From Chryseobacterium shigense (GTDB lineage: Bacteria > Bacteroidota > Bacteroidia > Flavobacteriales > Weeksellaceae): a stretch of DNA of 64,000 bases. This document shows, in pieces, positions 27,002 through 36,900 of the stretch. The position numbers and the translations under genes are program-made. The notes under the pieces are model-generated. The model made no database searches. It was not told where the DNA came from and worked only from the letters and a program-made list of their open reading frames with translations. How positions within the stretch are numbered: the stretch's first letter is position 1; every line of letters begins with the position of its first letter. The DNA lies in NCBI RefSeq assembly GCF_014207845.1, contig NZ_JACHLC010000001.1, positions 930,001-994,000 of the forward strand, given 5' to 3'.

Positions 27002-28141
27002 TTACAAATTCCTCCGTAAATGCTCCAAAGCCTGAATAATCACTTCATCCTTCTTAGCAAAGCTAAACCGCACATAATCCGAATTTTGCCGGGAATTATA
27101 AAAAGCAGAAAGGGGAAGACATGCTGTTTTTTTCTCTACCGTAAGCCATTTAGAAAATTCCACATCAGTCATGGTTTTAGAAACATTTCTGAAATTAACA
27201 ACCTGGAAAACACTTCCCTCAGCTTTTTTTGCCGCTTCTAACGGAGTAAAGGCAATCATTTCATTAAATATATTCCTCTTGTGTTCCATTGTACGCTTAT
27301 TGGCAGAAGAATCAAATACCTCAAGATATCTGGCAAGGGCATACTGGGCGGGTGCGTTGGCACTGTAGGATATATATTGCTGGTGACATCTGAATTTTGC
27401 CGTCAGATCTTCCGGAGCAAGCAGATAACTGACTTTCCAACCTGAGGTGTGAAACATTTTTCCAAAAGAAAAAATACAGAAAGTCCTGTTTTTAAGCCCG
27501 GCATGAAGAAAAGAACTGTAATGTTCAATTCCGTCATAACAGTACGTATCGTAGATCTCTTCCGAAATAAGATAGATTTCCTGATGCTTGATCAACTCAT
27601 AAAGCTGGTTCCAGTCATTTTGTTTCCAGACAGTTCCCGTAGGATTTTGCGGAGAATTGACAATAATAGCTTTTGTTTTTTCAGAAATGCATTGTTGAAA
27701 CTTTTCCCAGTTTATGGTAAAATCATTGTCAAGATCATAATAGACAGGAATTCCGGCATTAAGTGTTACAGAAGGTCCGTAAGTATAATAGGAAGGCTGA
27801 ATGATAATAACTTCATCTCCTTGATTTAAAACACATTTAAGGGCAGTATGTAAAGCAAAAGTTGCACATGGAATGATAGTAACCTCATTTTCTTTCAGTT
27901 TAATGCTGTTGGCTCTCGAAGAATTAAATGCAATAATATTCTTTATCAGCAATGGATTGCCTGCAAGTGGTTCATACTGATGGTATTCGTTTTCTGCAGC
28001 CTCTGCAAGGAATGATTTCAGGCGGCTGTCAATATCAAAATCCGGCAGCCCTAGAGAAAGATCAAAACTGTTATGTCTCAATGCCAACTCAGACATTTCT
28101 GTAAAAAAAGAGTAATGTGTAAATCCGTAAATTTTTTCCAT
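27002..28141 (-). CDS. Class I/II PLP aminotransferase (methionine-aminotransferase-like)
   Basis: A 379-residue aspartate-aminotransferase-fold enzyme. The PLP Lys is in SFGKMFHTSGWK; NSPQNPTGTVW and the C-terminal DYVRFSFAKKDE supply the substrate-carboxylate Arg. The HNSFDLSLGLPDFD start, with the family SxGxPxF pattern, and the overall layout fit the YbdL-like methionine/aromatic aminotransferase group (KAT/GTK relatives), which transaminate methionine, kynurenine and others. Likely cytosolic. It converges on the RiPP operon with almost no gap and no obvious terminator between. Confidence 0.88.
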   Translation of the reverse strand: MEKIYGFTHYSFFTEMSELALRHNSFDLSLGLPDFDIDSRLKSFLAEAAENEYHQYEPLAGNPLLIKNIIAFNSSRANSIKLKENEVTIIPCATFALHTALKCVLNQGDEVIIIQPSYYTYGPSVTLNAGIPVYYDLDNDFTINWEKFQQCISEKTKAIIVNSPQNPTGTVWKQNDWNQLYELIKHQEIYLISEEIYDTYCYDGIEHYSSFLHAGLKNRTFCIFSFGKMFHTSGWKVSYLLAPEDLTAKFRCHQQYISYSANAPAQYALARYLEVFDSSANKRTMEHKRNIFNEMIAFTPLEAAKKAEGSVFQVVNFRNVSKTMTDVEFSKWLTVEKKTACLPLSAFYNSRQNSDYVRFSFAKKDEVIIQALEHLRRNL

Positions 28142-28229
28142 CTATAGTGCATTTATATCAAATATAAGAAAAATACAGATTCATTGAAGATCAAATAAAA
28201 TTTGTTATTTTTAAGCAAATTATTATCAT

Positions 28230-29273
28230 ATGACAAAAATACTTATCCCGTTGTTGGCTCTGACTGTAACAGCCAGTTGCGGAACAGCGCAGACTTCCGA
28301 AGGAACTGTTCCGCGGGAATCATCCGTTGCAAAATCAGACAAAGCTTTTCTCGCTGCCTATAAAACGATTAAGGCCGATGAGTTAAAGAAAAATTTATAT
28401 GTGATTGCTTCCGATGAAATGGGAGGTAGAGACACAGGAAGTCCCGGACAGAAAAAGGCGGGTGAGTATATGATTAATTATTATAAAGCCCTTGGAATTA
28501 ACCCTCCGAAGGCATTAGGATCATACTATCAGAAAGTTCCTGCTGAATTTATGAAGAAAAGAGGAGGCGGAAACCTTCCCGATTCCGAAAATATCCTTGC
28601 TTTTATTGAAGGAAGCGAAAAACCTGAAGAAATTGTAGTGATTTCCGCACATTATGACCATGTGGGAACCAGAAACGGGGTAGTTTATAATGGAGCTGAT
28701 GATGACGGAAGCGGAACTGTAGGCGTAATGCAGATCGCAAAAGCTTTTCAGGAAGCTAAAAAAGCAGGACATGGTCCTAAAAGATCAATCCTGTTCCTTC
28801 ATGTAACCGGTGAAGAGCACGGTTTGTTTGGTTCCGAATATTATACCGGTAACCCTGTCTTTCCACTTGCCAATACTGTCGTAGACCTCAATATTGATAT
28901 GATTGGCCGTGATGATGCAGCAAACAGAGGAAAACAGTATGTATATGTAATTGGTTCTGAAATGTTGAGCTCCCAGCTAAAAGTCATCAATGAGGCAGCC
29001 AATAAGAAGACAAATAATCTGGAGTTGAATTATAAATATGATGATCCGGCAGATCCGGAGCAATTGTATTACCGTTCAGACCATTATAACTTCGCTAAAA
29101 ATAATGTTCCGGTAGCTTTCTTCTTTGACGGTATTCATGAAGACTATCACAAACCTACAGATGATCCTGATAAAATTGATTATCCGTTACTGGAAAAAAG
29201 GGCACAGCTTGTCTTTACCACCGCATGGGAGATCGCAAACAGACCCGAAAGAATTGTAGTAGATAAAAAATAA
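28230..29273 (+). CDS. M28-family zinc aminopeptidase lipoprotein
   Basis: A 347-residue exported metallopeptidase. The signal has a lipobox ending LTVTASC (Cys17), so it is lipid-anchored. All five M28 ligand motifs are visible: SAHYDH, NGADDDGSG, TGEEHGLFGSEYY (general-base Glu then Glu ligand), NIDMIGRDD and DYHKPTDDPD. It would trim peptides or amino acids in the periplasm or at the surface. The gene stands alone with divergent promoter space (88 bp) to the aminotransferase gene. Confidence 0.92.
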   Translation: MTKILIPLLALTVTASCGTAQTSEGTVPRESSVAKSDKAFLAAYKTIKADELKKNLYVIASDEMGGRDTGSPGQKKAGEYMINYYKALGINPPKALGSYYQKVPAEFMKKRGGGNLPDSENILAFIEGSEKPEEIVVISAHYDHVGTRNGVVYNGADDDGSGTVGVMQIAKAFQEAKKAGHGPKRSILFLHVTGEEHGLFGSEYYTGNPVFPLANTVVDLNIDMIGRDDAANRGKQYVYVIGSEMLSSQLKVINEAANKKTNNLELNYKYDDPADPEQLYYRSDHYNFAKNNVPVAFFFDGIHEDYHKPTDDPDKIDYPLLEKRAQLVFTTAWEIANRPERIVVDKK

Positions 29274-29295
29274 TATTTAAGAATAATTTAACACT

Positions 29296-29323
29296 AAACA
29301 TTGGAATGAATATTCCAATGTTT
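29296..29323. promoter_or_regulatory. Palindromic operator upstream of tetR
   Basis: Twelve-bp perfect arms (AAACATTGGAAT at 29296-29307 and its complement at 29312-29323) around GAAT. It overlaps the -33 region of the tetR promoter (-7 box TATTTTTG at 29326-29333). A second, related site lies upstream of the SDR gene, so the TetR protein probably binds both. Confidence 0.75.
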
Positions 29324-29337
29324 ATTATTTTTGTCAG

Positions 29338-29892
29338 GTGGAAAAGAAAGATCAGATAATTAATGCAGCGATGAAATTGCTTACTGAGAAAGGTATTCAG
29401 GCTACACCTATGTCTGCTATTGCAAAAGCTGCCGGTACAGGCATGGGTACCATCTATAATTATTTTCCTACAAAAGAAGAGCTGATTAATGCTATTTATC
29501 TGTATATTAAAAACCTGGAAGTTCAGTTTATAACCAGGAAAACAAATGAATCGTCGCTGAAGATTAAATTTCTGGATTATTATAAAGCATTTATAGATTT
29601 TAATCTTCAATACCCTGATTGTTTTGCCTTTATGGACCAGATGCAGAATTCACCGGTTATTTCATGCCATACAAAAGAAAAAGGAAAAGCAGAATTCCTT
29701 CAGATAATAGAACTGATCCAAAAAGGGCAGGATGAAGGAATTATCAAAAAAATGAGCATAGAAGCCATTCTGCAGTTTTTAGCAGGAACCATGACAGCCT
29801 ATGTCCGCTGGATGCTTGGGATTAAAGAAAATGAAAGGAAAAAATACCTGGATCACCAATTGAGAATGGTTTGGGATGCCATAAAAGAATAA
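29338..29892 (+). CDS. TetR/AcrR-family repressor of the adjacent SDR gene
   Basis: A 184-residue TetR-type repressor. The N-terminal helix-turn-helix is KDQIINAAMKLLTEKGIQATPMSAIAKAAGTGMGTIYNYFPTKEEL; the rest is the ligand-binding helical domain with a Trp-containing C-terminus. The GTG at 29338 is the only plausible start, because the DNA-binding region begins immediately. The Bacteroidota -7 box ends 4 nt before it, so the mRNA is probably leaderless. Two palindromes with the shared core TGGAATGAA flank the gene, indicating control of itself and of the SDR gene 64 bp downstream. Confidence 0.9.
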   Translation: MEKKDQIINAAMKLLTEKGIQATPMSAIAKAAGTGMGTIYNYFPTKEELINAIYLYIKNLEVQFITRKTNESSLKIKFLDYYKAFIDFNLQYPDCFAFMDQMQNSPVISCHTKEKGKAEFLQIIELIQKGQDEGIIKKMSIEAILQFLAGTMTAYVRWMLGIKENERKKYLDHQLRMVWDAIKE

Positions 29893-29909
29893 AAAAATTT
29901 AAACAATTT

Positions 29910-29929
29910 TGGAATGAACATTCATTCCA
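29910..29929. promoter_or_regulatory. Second TetR operator, upstream of the SDR gene
   Basis: TGGAATGA (29910-29917), ACAT, then the complement TCATTCCA (29922-29929). It shares TGGAATGAA-N-ATTC with the site at 29296-29323 and lies 28 bp before the SDR start. Confidence 0.72.
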
Positions 29930-29956
29930 GTAAATCAATTATAAAATTTCAGCACA

Positions 29957-30763
29957 ATGAAAACAATTTTTATTACCGGAACATCAACCGGATTGGGAAA
30001 AGCAGCTGCTAAACTTTTTGCAGATAAAGGGTGGAACGTTATCGCCACCATGCGTAAACCTGAAAATGAGACAGAACTGAGTCAGATTTCCAATGTAAAA
30101 TTAATGGCATTGGATGTAACAGACAAAGAACAGGTACAGAAAGTTGTTTCTGACGTCTTGGCGGCTCATGATGTAGACCTGGTTTTTAATAATGCAGGTT
30201 ACGGTTTGGCAGGGCCTTTTGAGGGTGCTGATGAAGACCAGATATTCAGAAATATCAATACCAATGTATTGGGTGTAATGAGAGTAACACAGGCTTTCCT
30301 TCCTCATTTCCGTGAAAAAAGAAAAGGAATGTTTATCTCAACAACTTCCATCGGAGGTTCTGTAGCATTCCCTATGAATTCCGTATATCATGCCACCAAA
30401 TTTGCTCTGGAAGGATGGAGTGAGAGTTTGGCGTACGAGCTTGCACCATTCGGAATTACAGTGAAAACAGTCGCTCCGGGCGGAATTACTACAGATTTTG
30501 CAGGAAGGAGCCTTGATTTATCCAAACATGAGGCGTATGATGAAATATTTGCAAAAATATACTCGGTTTTCTCCAACCCTGAAAGACGTGCATCCTATTC
30601 AAGTGCGGAACAGATTGCAGAAGTAGTGTACGAAGCAGCTACCGACGGCAAAGATCAGATGAAATACATTGCCGGAAATGATGCAAAAGATTTATTCTCT
30701 CTGAGAAATTCAGTAGGACAGGATGATTTCCGCAAAGAAGTAAAAAAGATTTTCCTGGATTAA
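29957..30763 (+). CDS. Short-chain dehydrogenase/reductase, TetR-controlled copy
   Basis: A 268-residue classical SDR. NAD(P)-binding TGTSTGLG (8-15), NNAG (about 77-80), catalytic Ser in STTSIGG and Tyr-Lys in YHATK. The GxxxGxG variant and the length match the 'oxidoreductase' group near retinol-dehydrogenase-like and quinone-type reductases; substrate unknown. A second SDR at 38768 is clearly paralogous along its whole length but has a different regulator. A terminator follows. Confidence 0.92.
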   Translation: MKTIFITGTSTGLGKAAAKLFADKGWNVIATMRKPENETELSQISNVKLMALDVTDKEQVQKVVSDVLAAHDVDLVFNNAGYGLAGPFEGADEDQIFRNINTNVLGVMRVTQAFLPHFREKRKGMFISTTSIGGSVAFPMNSVYHATKFALEGWSESLAYELAPFGITVKTVAPGGITTDFAGRSLDLSKHEAYDEIFAKIYSVFSNPERRASYSSAEQIAEVVYEAATDGKDQMKYIAGNDAKDLFSLRNSVGQDDFRKEVKKIFLD

Positions 30764-30784
30764 TAAAAACAATTTTTTAAGAAT

Positions 30785-30815
30785 AAAGCCTGTAGATTAA
30801 TTTTGCAGGCTTTTT
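30785..30815 (+). terminator. Rho-independent terminator of tetR-SDR
   Basis: AAAGCCTG (30785-30792) pairs with 30806-30813, followed by five T. Confidence 0.8.
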
Positions 30816-30839
30816 CATTAAAATTAAATATATTTACTG

Positions 30840-31292
30840 ATGCATACTATTAAAATCCGGGAAGCGAGGCCGGAAGATATTCCTCAAATCCAGATAGTGA
30901 GAAACTCCGTAAAAGAAAATACCCTTTCAGATCCTGCTTTGGTAACAGATGCAGATTGTCATGAATTTCTGTTTGAAAGAGGAAAGGGCTGGGTATGTGA
31001 AACTGAATCACAGATCGTTGGCTTTTCTGTTGCAGATCTTAAAGAAAATAATATCTGGGCACTTTTTGTACATCCTGATTTCGAAAATCTTGGAATTGGA
31101 AGAAAGCTTCACGACTGTATGCTCGACTGGTATTTTGAACAGACAAAAGAAGATGTATGGCTTGGAACCTCACCAAAGACAAGAGCTGAAACATTCTACA
31201 GAAAATCCGGCTGGCAGGAAACCGGAGTGCACGGAAAAGGAGAGATCAAATTTGAAATGACATACAATAACTGGAAAAACAGAAAATCATGA
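30840..31292 (+). CDS. GNAT N-acetyltransferase
   Basis: A 150-residue GNAT-fold acetyltransferase. The start KIREARPEDIPQI, beta4 IWALFVHPDFENLGIGRKLHD (acetyl-CoA pyrophosphate loop, RxxGxG/A pattern as NLGIGRKL) and FYRKSGW are typical. Target not determinable. The stop overlaps the VOC gene by 4 bp; the four genes from here to 32430 form a tight operon. Confidence 0.9.
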   Translation: MHTIKIREARPEDIPQIQIVRNSVKENTLSDPALVTDADCHEFLFERGKGWVCETESQIVGFSVADLKENNIWALFVHPDFENLGIGRKLHDCMLDWYFEQTKEDVWLGTSPKTRAETFYRKSGWQETGVHGKGEIKFEMTYNNWKNRKS

Positions 31293-31651
31293 TACAGGGT
31301 GTAAAATCTATCAGGCCTTTCATTGGAGCTGAGAATTTTGAAATAAGCAGAAGCTTTTACAGGGATCTCGGATTCGAAGAAATAGTTCTTGAACCTAAGC
31401 TTTCCTTATTTAAAAAGCAGGAAACAGGATTTTATCTTCAGGATTATTATGCCAAAGACTGGATAGAGAATACCATGATCTTTATGGAAGTAAATAATAC
31501 AGATGAATTCTGGAAAGAGCTCCAAACCCTGAACCTTACTGAAAAATATAGTACAGTAAGACTTATCCCTGTAAGAACAATGGATTGGGGAAAAGAATGT
31601 TTTGTACACGATCCGTCCGGTATACTTTGGCATTTCGGTGAATTTTTTTAA
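31289..31651 (+). CDS. VOC-family (glyoxalase/bleomycin-resistance fold) protein
   Basis: A 120-residue two-beta-alpha-beta-unit protein of the vicinal oxygen chelate superfamily. Start KSIRPFIGAENFEISRSFYRDLGF and end MDWGKECFVHDPSGILWHFGEF are typical of the resistance-protein-like branch. Such proteins bind antibiotics or act as small metalloenzymes. Two of the usual metal-site residues (His near start, Glu near end) are not obvious, so it may be a binding protein only. ATGA overlap with the GNAT gene. Confidence 0.85.
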   Translation: MIQGVKSIRPFIGAENFEISRSFYRDLGFEEIVLEPKLSLFKKQETGFYLQDYYAKDWIENTMIFMEVNNTDEFWKELQTLNLTEKYSTVRLIPVRTMDWGKECFVHDPSGILWHFGEFF

Positions 31652-31666
31652 AGTATTGAAAGAAAT

Positions 31667-32167
31667 ATGATCTACGCCTTTGATACGTATTATTACGAAG
31701 ACCATGCAAACACGGTATGCATCGCATTTGAAGGCTGGACCTCAGAAAAAGAGGCGGATATCTTCACAGAAAAAACAGAAATTTCTTCAGCATATGAAAG
31801 CGGAGCCTTTTATAAAAGAGAATTGCCCTGCATTTTAAGCTTATTAAAGAAAATTGAATTGAAAGAAGGGGATATCATTATAGTTGATGGCTATGTAACC
31901 CTTGACAACGATGGTAAAATTGGTCTTGGCGGTTATCTTTACGAAGCTTTAGAGCAAAAATATCCAGTTATTGGTATTGCAAAAAACGGATTTGCATCAC
32001 CGGATTCCCAAAGAAGAAATGTATTAAGAGGGGATAGTAAAACTCCGTTATACCTTACTGCAAAGGGAGCAGATGTAGATGAAATATTACCCGAAGTAGA
32101 GAAGATGCATGGAAATTACCGCATACCCTCACTGTTAAAAAAGCTGGATCAGCTTTCCAGAGCATGA
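31667..32167 (+). CDS. nfi: Divergent endonuclease V-like protein
   Basis: A 166-residue protein, shorter than typical endonuclease V (about 220). EndoV nicks DNA or RNA near inosine. Likely catalytic acids: Asp6 (YAFDTYYY), Asp74 (IIVDGYVTLDN), Lys106 (VIGIAKN) and Asp161 (IPSLLKKLDQ), all in the family order. The PYIPGxL base-recognition wedge of standard EndoV is not seen; the corresponding place reads KRELPCIL. So the fold and metal site look kept but base recognition may differ. It overlaps the next small membrane gene by 4 bp. Confidence 0.75.
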   Translation: MIYAFDTYYYEDHANTVCIAFEGWTSEKEADIFTEKTEISSAYESGAFYKRELPCILSLLKKIELKEGDIIIVDGYVTLDNDGKIGLGGYLYEALEQKYPVIGIAKNGFASPDSQRRNVLRGDSKTPLYLTAKGADVDEILPEVEKMHGNYRIPSLLKKLDQLSRA

Positions 32168-32430
32168 TTTACTATGTATTTATGAAAAATGTTCATTTAA
32201 TATTAATAGTATCATTTATATTTTTGACAGTATATTGCCTCCTGCAATATGATTATTTCTTTTGGTTCACACCACTGATTTTTCTTGCACTATGCTATAA
32301 TTTTTATTTTATACTGAAATTCTCTAAAAGGATTGTTTTTTATTGCTTTCTTAATCTTTCACTACTTGCTATAGACATTTATTTCGCTTTCATTACTGTT
32401 ATAATGCGAGTCGATTGGTATTTTATTTAA
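32164..32430 (+). CDS. Small three-helix membrane protein
   Basis: An 88-residue hydrophobic protein with about three transmembrane segments and no family motif that I know. The start at 32164 overlaps the endonuclease V-like gene; an ATG at 32182 is also possible (MKNVHLILI). Probably translated as the last gene of the GNAT-VOC-EndoV operon. Confidence 0.55.
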   Translation: MIYYVFMKNVHLILIVSFIFLTVYCLLQYDYFFWFTPLIFLALCYNFYFILKFSKRIVFYCFLNLSLLAIDIYFAFITVIMRVDWYFI

Positions 32431-32553
32431 ACAAAGAATATTTTATCTTCCTGATTTTTAAATTATTCTGCAAAAAGTGATAAATGTCATTCGTTTCTTA
32501 TTTTTATTGATTCTAAATAAATATAAATTTGTCTCAACAAAATAAAAGAATTA

Positions 32554-33852
32554 ATGAAGAAACTATCTACTCTTTCTGCGGTGATATTCTATATGATGAT
32601 GAATGCGCAGTACTGTACCCCGGTATTCCAATATGGTGCAGACAGCAATATGATTACCAATGTAAGTTTTGGGAATATTAATAATACATCAGGTTCACAA
32701 TCGGGAAGTATTCAGGCATATGAAGATTTCACTTCAATATCTGCAGATCTTCAGGCAGGGAACAGTTACCAGATTTCGGTAAAAGGCCCGTCCAGTACAT
32801 TTCCAAGTGATGTTGTTGTGTTTATTGATTTTAATAAGAATGGAAGCTTCGATGATGCAGGCGAGAGTTTTTATATCGGCAGACTGGGAGCAGCAAACCC
32901 CTTTAATGCGCTAACAATAAACGGAACCATCGCAGTTCCTGTAAATGCAGCATCAGGTACCACAAGAATGCGGGTGCTGAAAAATACCAATACAGCAGCT
33001 TATTCAGATCCGAACGCACCAAACTCCATCAGTACAGCTTGTGATACAGGATTACGGGCAGGACAAACCGAAGATTACACCGTAAATATCACCGGAAATA
33101 ATACCGTCTTCCCATCGCCATACTGTGGTACTGAAAACGTGACAACACTGACTGTAAGCGAAATTGCAAAAGTAGAATTTACAGGAATTATCCGCGAGAG
33201 CAATATAGACGGTACCTCAGACGCAATAGAAAACTTTACGGGTACCGTTTTCAATGCTAACAGAGGAAATTCTTACCCGATAACAATAACGGGAGGAACC
33301 CAGGGGCAAACCACAGTTTCAGCTTATGCCTATATTGATTTTAACCACAATAATATGTTTGATGCGAGTGAAGTATTCAACCTGGGCTACCTTGATAATT
33401 CCAATCCTGTTCCGGGTAAAGAATCTGGAATAACATCCGGAACAATAACAATTCCTGTGGATGCAGTATTGGGGGAGACCCGTTTCAGAATTGTCAAAGC
33501 TTATGAATCAAGTTCATGGATGGAAACGCTGGAAAATCTGCCATGTCCTTCAGGATGGTTCATCGGGCAGGTTGAGGATTATACTTTGAATGTATTGGCA
33601 TCCAATCTGGCAACATCAGAAGTAATGAAGAAATCTTCTGTGAAAATATACCCGAACCCTACATCAGGATCTTTGACGGTAAAAACGGAAGAAGGACTTG
33701 AAAAGTATGAAGTCTATAACCTGGCAGGGCAGAAGCTTATGGAAGGAACATCAGGCAATATCAGTTTGAGCAGCGGTGCAGCAGGAACTTACCTGATCAG
33801 GATTTACACGAAGGATAAAAAAATAGTTTCCGGGAAAATCATTAAAAAATAA
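32554..33852 (+). CDS. GEVED-domain protein with type IX secretion sorting tail
   Basis: A 432-residue secreted protein. Signal peptide at residues 1-18 (ending MMMNAQ). Two GEVED domains follow, each with an FIDFN(K/H)N Ca-binding-like stretch (about residues 91-99 and 263-271) and a GQTEDYT or GQVEDYT end. The C-terminal 70 residues are a T9SS type A sorting domain (SVKIYPNPTSGSL, YEVYNLAGQKL, GTYLIRIYTKDKKIVSGKIIKK pattern), so it is exported through the gliding/T9SS machinery and may be anchored at the surface. Likely an adhesin-like or binding protein. Confidence 0.88.
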   Translation: MKKLSTLSAVIFYMMMNAQYCTPVFQYGADSNMITNVSFGNINNTSGSQSGSIQAYEDFTSISADLQAGNSYQISVKGPSSTFPSDVVVFIDFNKNGSFDDAGESFYIGRLGAANPFNALTINGTIAVPVNAASGTTRMRVLKNTNTAAYSDPNAPNSISTACDTGLRAGQTEDYTVNITGNNTVFPSPYCGTENVTTLTVSEIAKVEFTGIIRESNIDGTSDAIENFTGTVFNANRGNSYPITITGGTQGQTTVSAYAYIDFNHNNMFDASEVFNLGYLDNSNPVPGKESGITSGTITIPVDAVLGETRFRIVKAYESSSWMETLENLPCPSGWFIGQVEDYTLNVLASNLATSEVMKKSSVKIYPNPTSGSLTVKTEEGLEKYEVYNLAGQKLMEGTSGNISLSSGAAGTYLIRIYTKDKKIVSGKIIKK

Positions 33853-33891
33853 ACACTTATCTAATCATATCCATATCAATTTTTGTTTTTT

Positions 33892-33920
33892 AAGCCGGCA
33901 GATTTTATCTGTCGGTTTTC
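33892..33920 (+). terminator. Terminator after the T9SS-tail gene
   Basis: CCGGCAGAT (33895-33903), loop TTT, ATCTGTCGG (33907-33915) with one G-U pair, then T-rich DNA. It lies between converging genes. Confidence 0.7.
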
Positions 33921-33935
33921 TTTTGGGAATAATTT

Positions 33936-36900
33936 TTATAAAAAATCAGATTCCAGTAGTTCAAGCAGATCATTTTTTGAAAGCTTTCTGATACCATTTC
34001 CGTCAGTCTGAAGAAGGTTTTGAGCCAGTTCATTTTTCTTTTTCTGAAGACTTAAGATTTTTTCTTCAACCGTGTTCGAGCAGATCAGCCTTACAGCAAT
34101 CACATTTTTCGTTTGTCCGATGCGGTAACTTCTGTCAATAGCCTGATTTTCCACTGCAGGATTCCACCATGGATCTACCAGGTAAATATAATCAGCTTGG
34201 GTAAGGTTAAGTCCTGTACCGCCTGCTTTTAAACTAATCAGAAATACTCTTACTTCATCGTTTTCCTGGAAATTATTAACAGCTTTGGCTCTGTTTTTAG
34301 TCTGGCCGGTAAGGTATTCAAACGGAATATTCTGGTGTTCAAGTTCAGCTTTAAGTAAATCCAGCATCTCTACAAACTGTGAGAATATTAATATTTTATG
34401 GTCTTTTGTTTTACTCTGGATTTGTTCCATCAGTATTTCTATTTTCACGGCATGCTCACCGGAATATCCTTCTTTCAGCAGTATCGGAGAATTGCAGATC
34501 TGCCTCAGTCTTGTAAGCCCCGTCAGAACATGCATGCTGTTCTTATTGAGATCATCATCGTCATTGGCTGCAATAAACTCCCTGAGCTCTTTTTCATACG
34601 CATCATAGACCTTACGCTGTTCAGTATTCATTTCACAGTAGATAACCATTTCTGTTTTTTCCGGAAGTTCTTTGGCTACCTGCTTTTTTGTTCTGCGAAG
34701 AATGAAGGGCTTTATTTTTTCCTGAAGCTCCCGGGCACGTTTACCGTACTCAAATTTATCAACAGGAACTGCATAAATATCTTTAAAATACTGTTTGCTT
34801 CCCAAAAACCCCGGACAGGCGAAAGATAGCTGACTGTAAAGATCAAAAGTATTATTTTCAATAGGCGTTCCGGTAAGAACAATCCTGTTTCTTGAATTTA
34901 AGAGGCGTGCAGCTTTATACCTTTCCGAATTGGGATTTTTAATGGTCTGAGATTCATCAAGGAAAGTACAGTTAAAACGGAAATCTTTCAGAAAGCGGAT
35001 ATCCGAAAGCAGCATTCCATAGCTGGTAAGTATTACCTCGTGTTCAGAAAAATGTTCTGTAGCTTTCAGTCTGTCAGCACCATAATGGGTCATTACTTTT
35101 ATGGAAGGCGCAAATTTACGGATTTCTTCCTGCCAGTTAAATAACAGGGAAGTCGGGACAACTATAAGATTGGTTACGTGTCCGCGTTTTTCTCTTTGAG
35201 AAAGAATAAATGCAATGACCTGGAGCGTTTTTCCCAGTCCCATATCATCAGCAAGGCAGCCCCCGAAATTAAATCGGTCTAAAAAACTCATCCAGTTTAC
35301 ACCCTGATGCTGGTAATCTCTTAATGTTGCATTTAATCCCGCGGGAACAGGAATCTGCGGAATATCTTTAACGGATGAGAAATTAAGTGAATAGGAAGAA
35401 AGTTCGTCCTGTACCTCATGGCTTAAGATATCCTTCTCAAATAATGAAGATACTTCAGTAAAATTGATCTTCGGGATTTTAAGGCTTTCAGCATCAATTT
35501 CCCCGATCCGGAAAAATTCACTCATCCTGCTGATCCATTCCTCGGGAAGAACACCAAGTGTACCGTCATTCAGCTGTACGAATTTACTTCTGTTGCGGAT
35601 AGCCCTGTGAAGCTGTTTCAGAGCAGCATCTTTCTGCCCGAAACTTACCTTTAATTTGGCATTAAACCAATCCAGTCCGCTGGTAATCTGAATATTGACT
35701 TTTGCTTTGTATGAATTTAGTTTAGTGTTTTTAAGCTCGTTGAATCCTAATATAACAATTCCTTCATTCCTCCATATTTCAAAAGATTGAAGAAACCAGT
35801 CCTGATCCAGAAACTTGTCTTTATGCAGATAAAAATAATCATAGCCATCCATTTGAGCCTCAAAATCAGGATGCTGTTTCATTATAAGAGATGTAAAGCG
35901 GGCTTCTTCCGCATCACTTCTGTCAATTTTAAATGCATTACCGTTCTGATCCGTACCAAAAAGCTGCTTTCTGGAATATACGGCAACTTCTGCCTGCCCA
36001 TATTTCATAACAGGGGTTAAGGCAATATAATTTCCCTGCTGGCGAAGGTAAATGATCCGTTCATTGTCATGATCTTTTTCTTCAAGCTGTACTGATGTTG
36101 CAGGCTGTATGTAGCTGTAATTGATATGAATACGTTCTTCCAGTGAAGAAAGTACGTTCTGCATAAAAGCCTCGTATTTTGACTGATGAACAAGAAGAAT
36201 TTCATTGTTGGCTTTAAAAAATCTGATAACCCTCAGCATATCAGGATCATCTACAAAACTGAAAGTATCCCGGCTATAAACAAAGTACTCATTCCTGATT
36301 ATTACATTTTTAAACGGAATAGAAATGTCATTAAATTCCAGTTCACCGGTCACTTCATAAAACGGCTCTTTTTTAAATACGTTAAGCTTTATTTCAGCCT
36401 GTAAAATTTCAAGATGTACAGGAACAAGGGATTTGGATGACACGGTTTCAGCCAGTTCTCGGTCATGATAATAAGTTTCCAGCCCAAAAGGGTTGTGTAC
36501 GATCAGTTTAAGGGCTTCCAGTTCAGCTGTATTATAATCTTCGTTATAATTGTTCTGAAACGCAGAAACAGCGGTGTAAAATTTAATATGCTGCGGTTCT
36601 TCGGCTTTCCAGATCAGCTGCATGGCATCAACCGGGGTTACCGGGTTTTTAATCTTTCCATACTGTGTGGTATCAGCTTCCATCAGTGAAAAGTTCAGAT
36701 GGCTGTAATAACGGTGTCTTCCAATGACAAGAATTTTTCTTTTTCCAGTATCCTGCAAGGCCAGTTCATCAATTACTGAAGAACGTTGCGGGATAAGCTG
36801 CTGCCGGAGAATATCTTCGTCAATAGATAACATTTCTTTAATCTTTGGACGGACTTCTATTTTATCATCAACATATTCCAGTTCAAAATATGGGTCAAGA

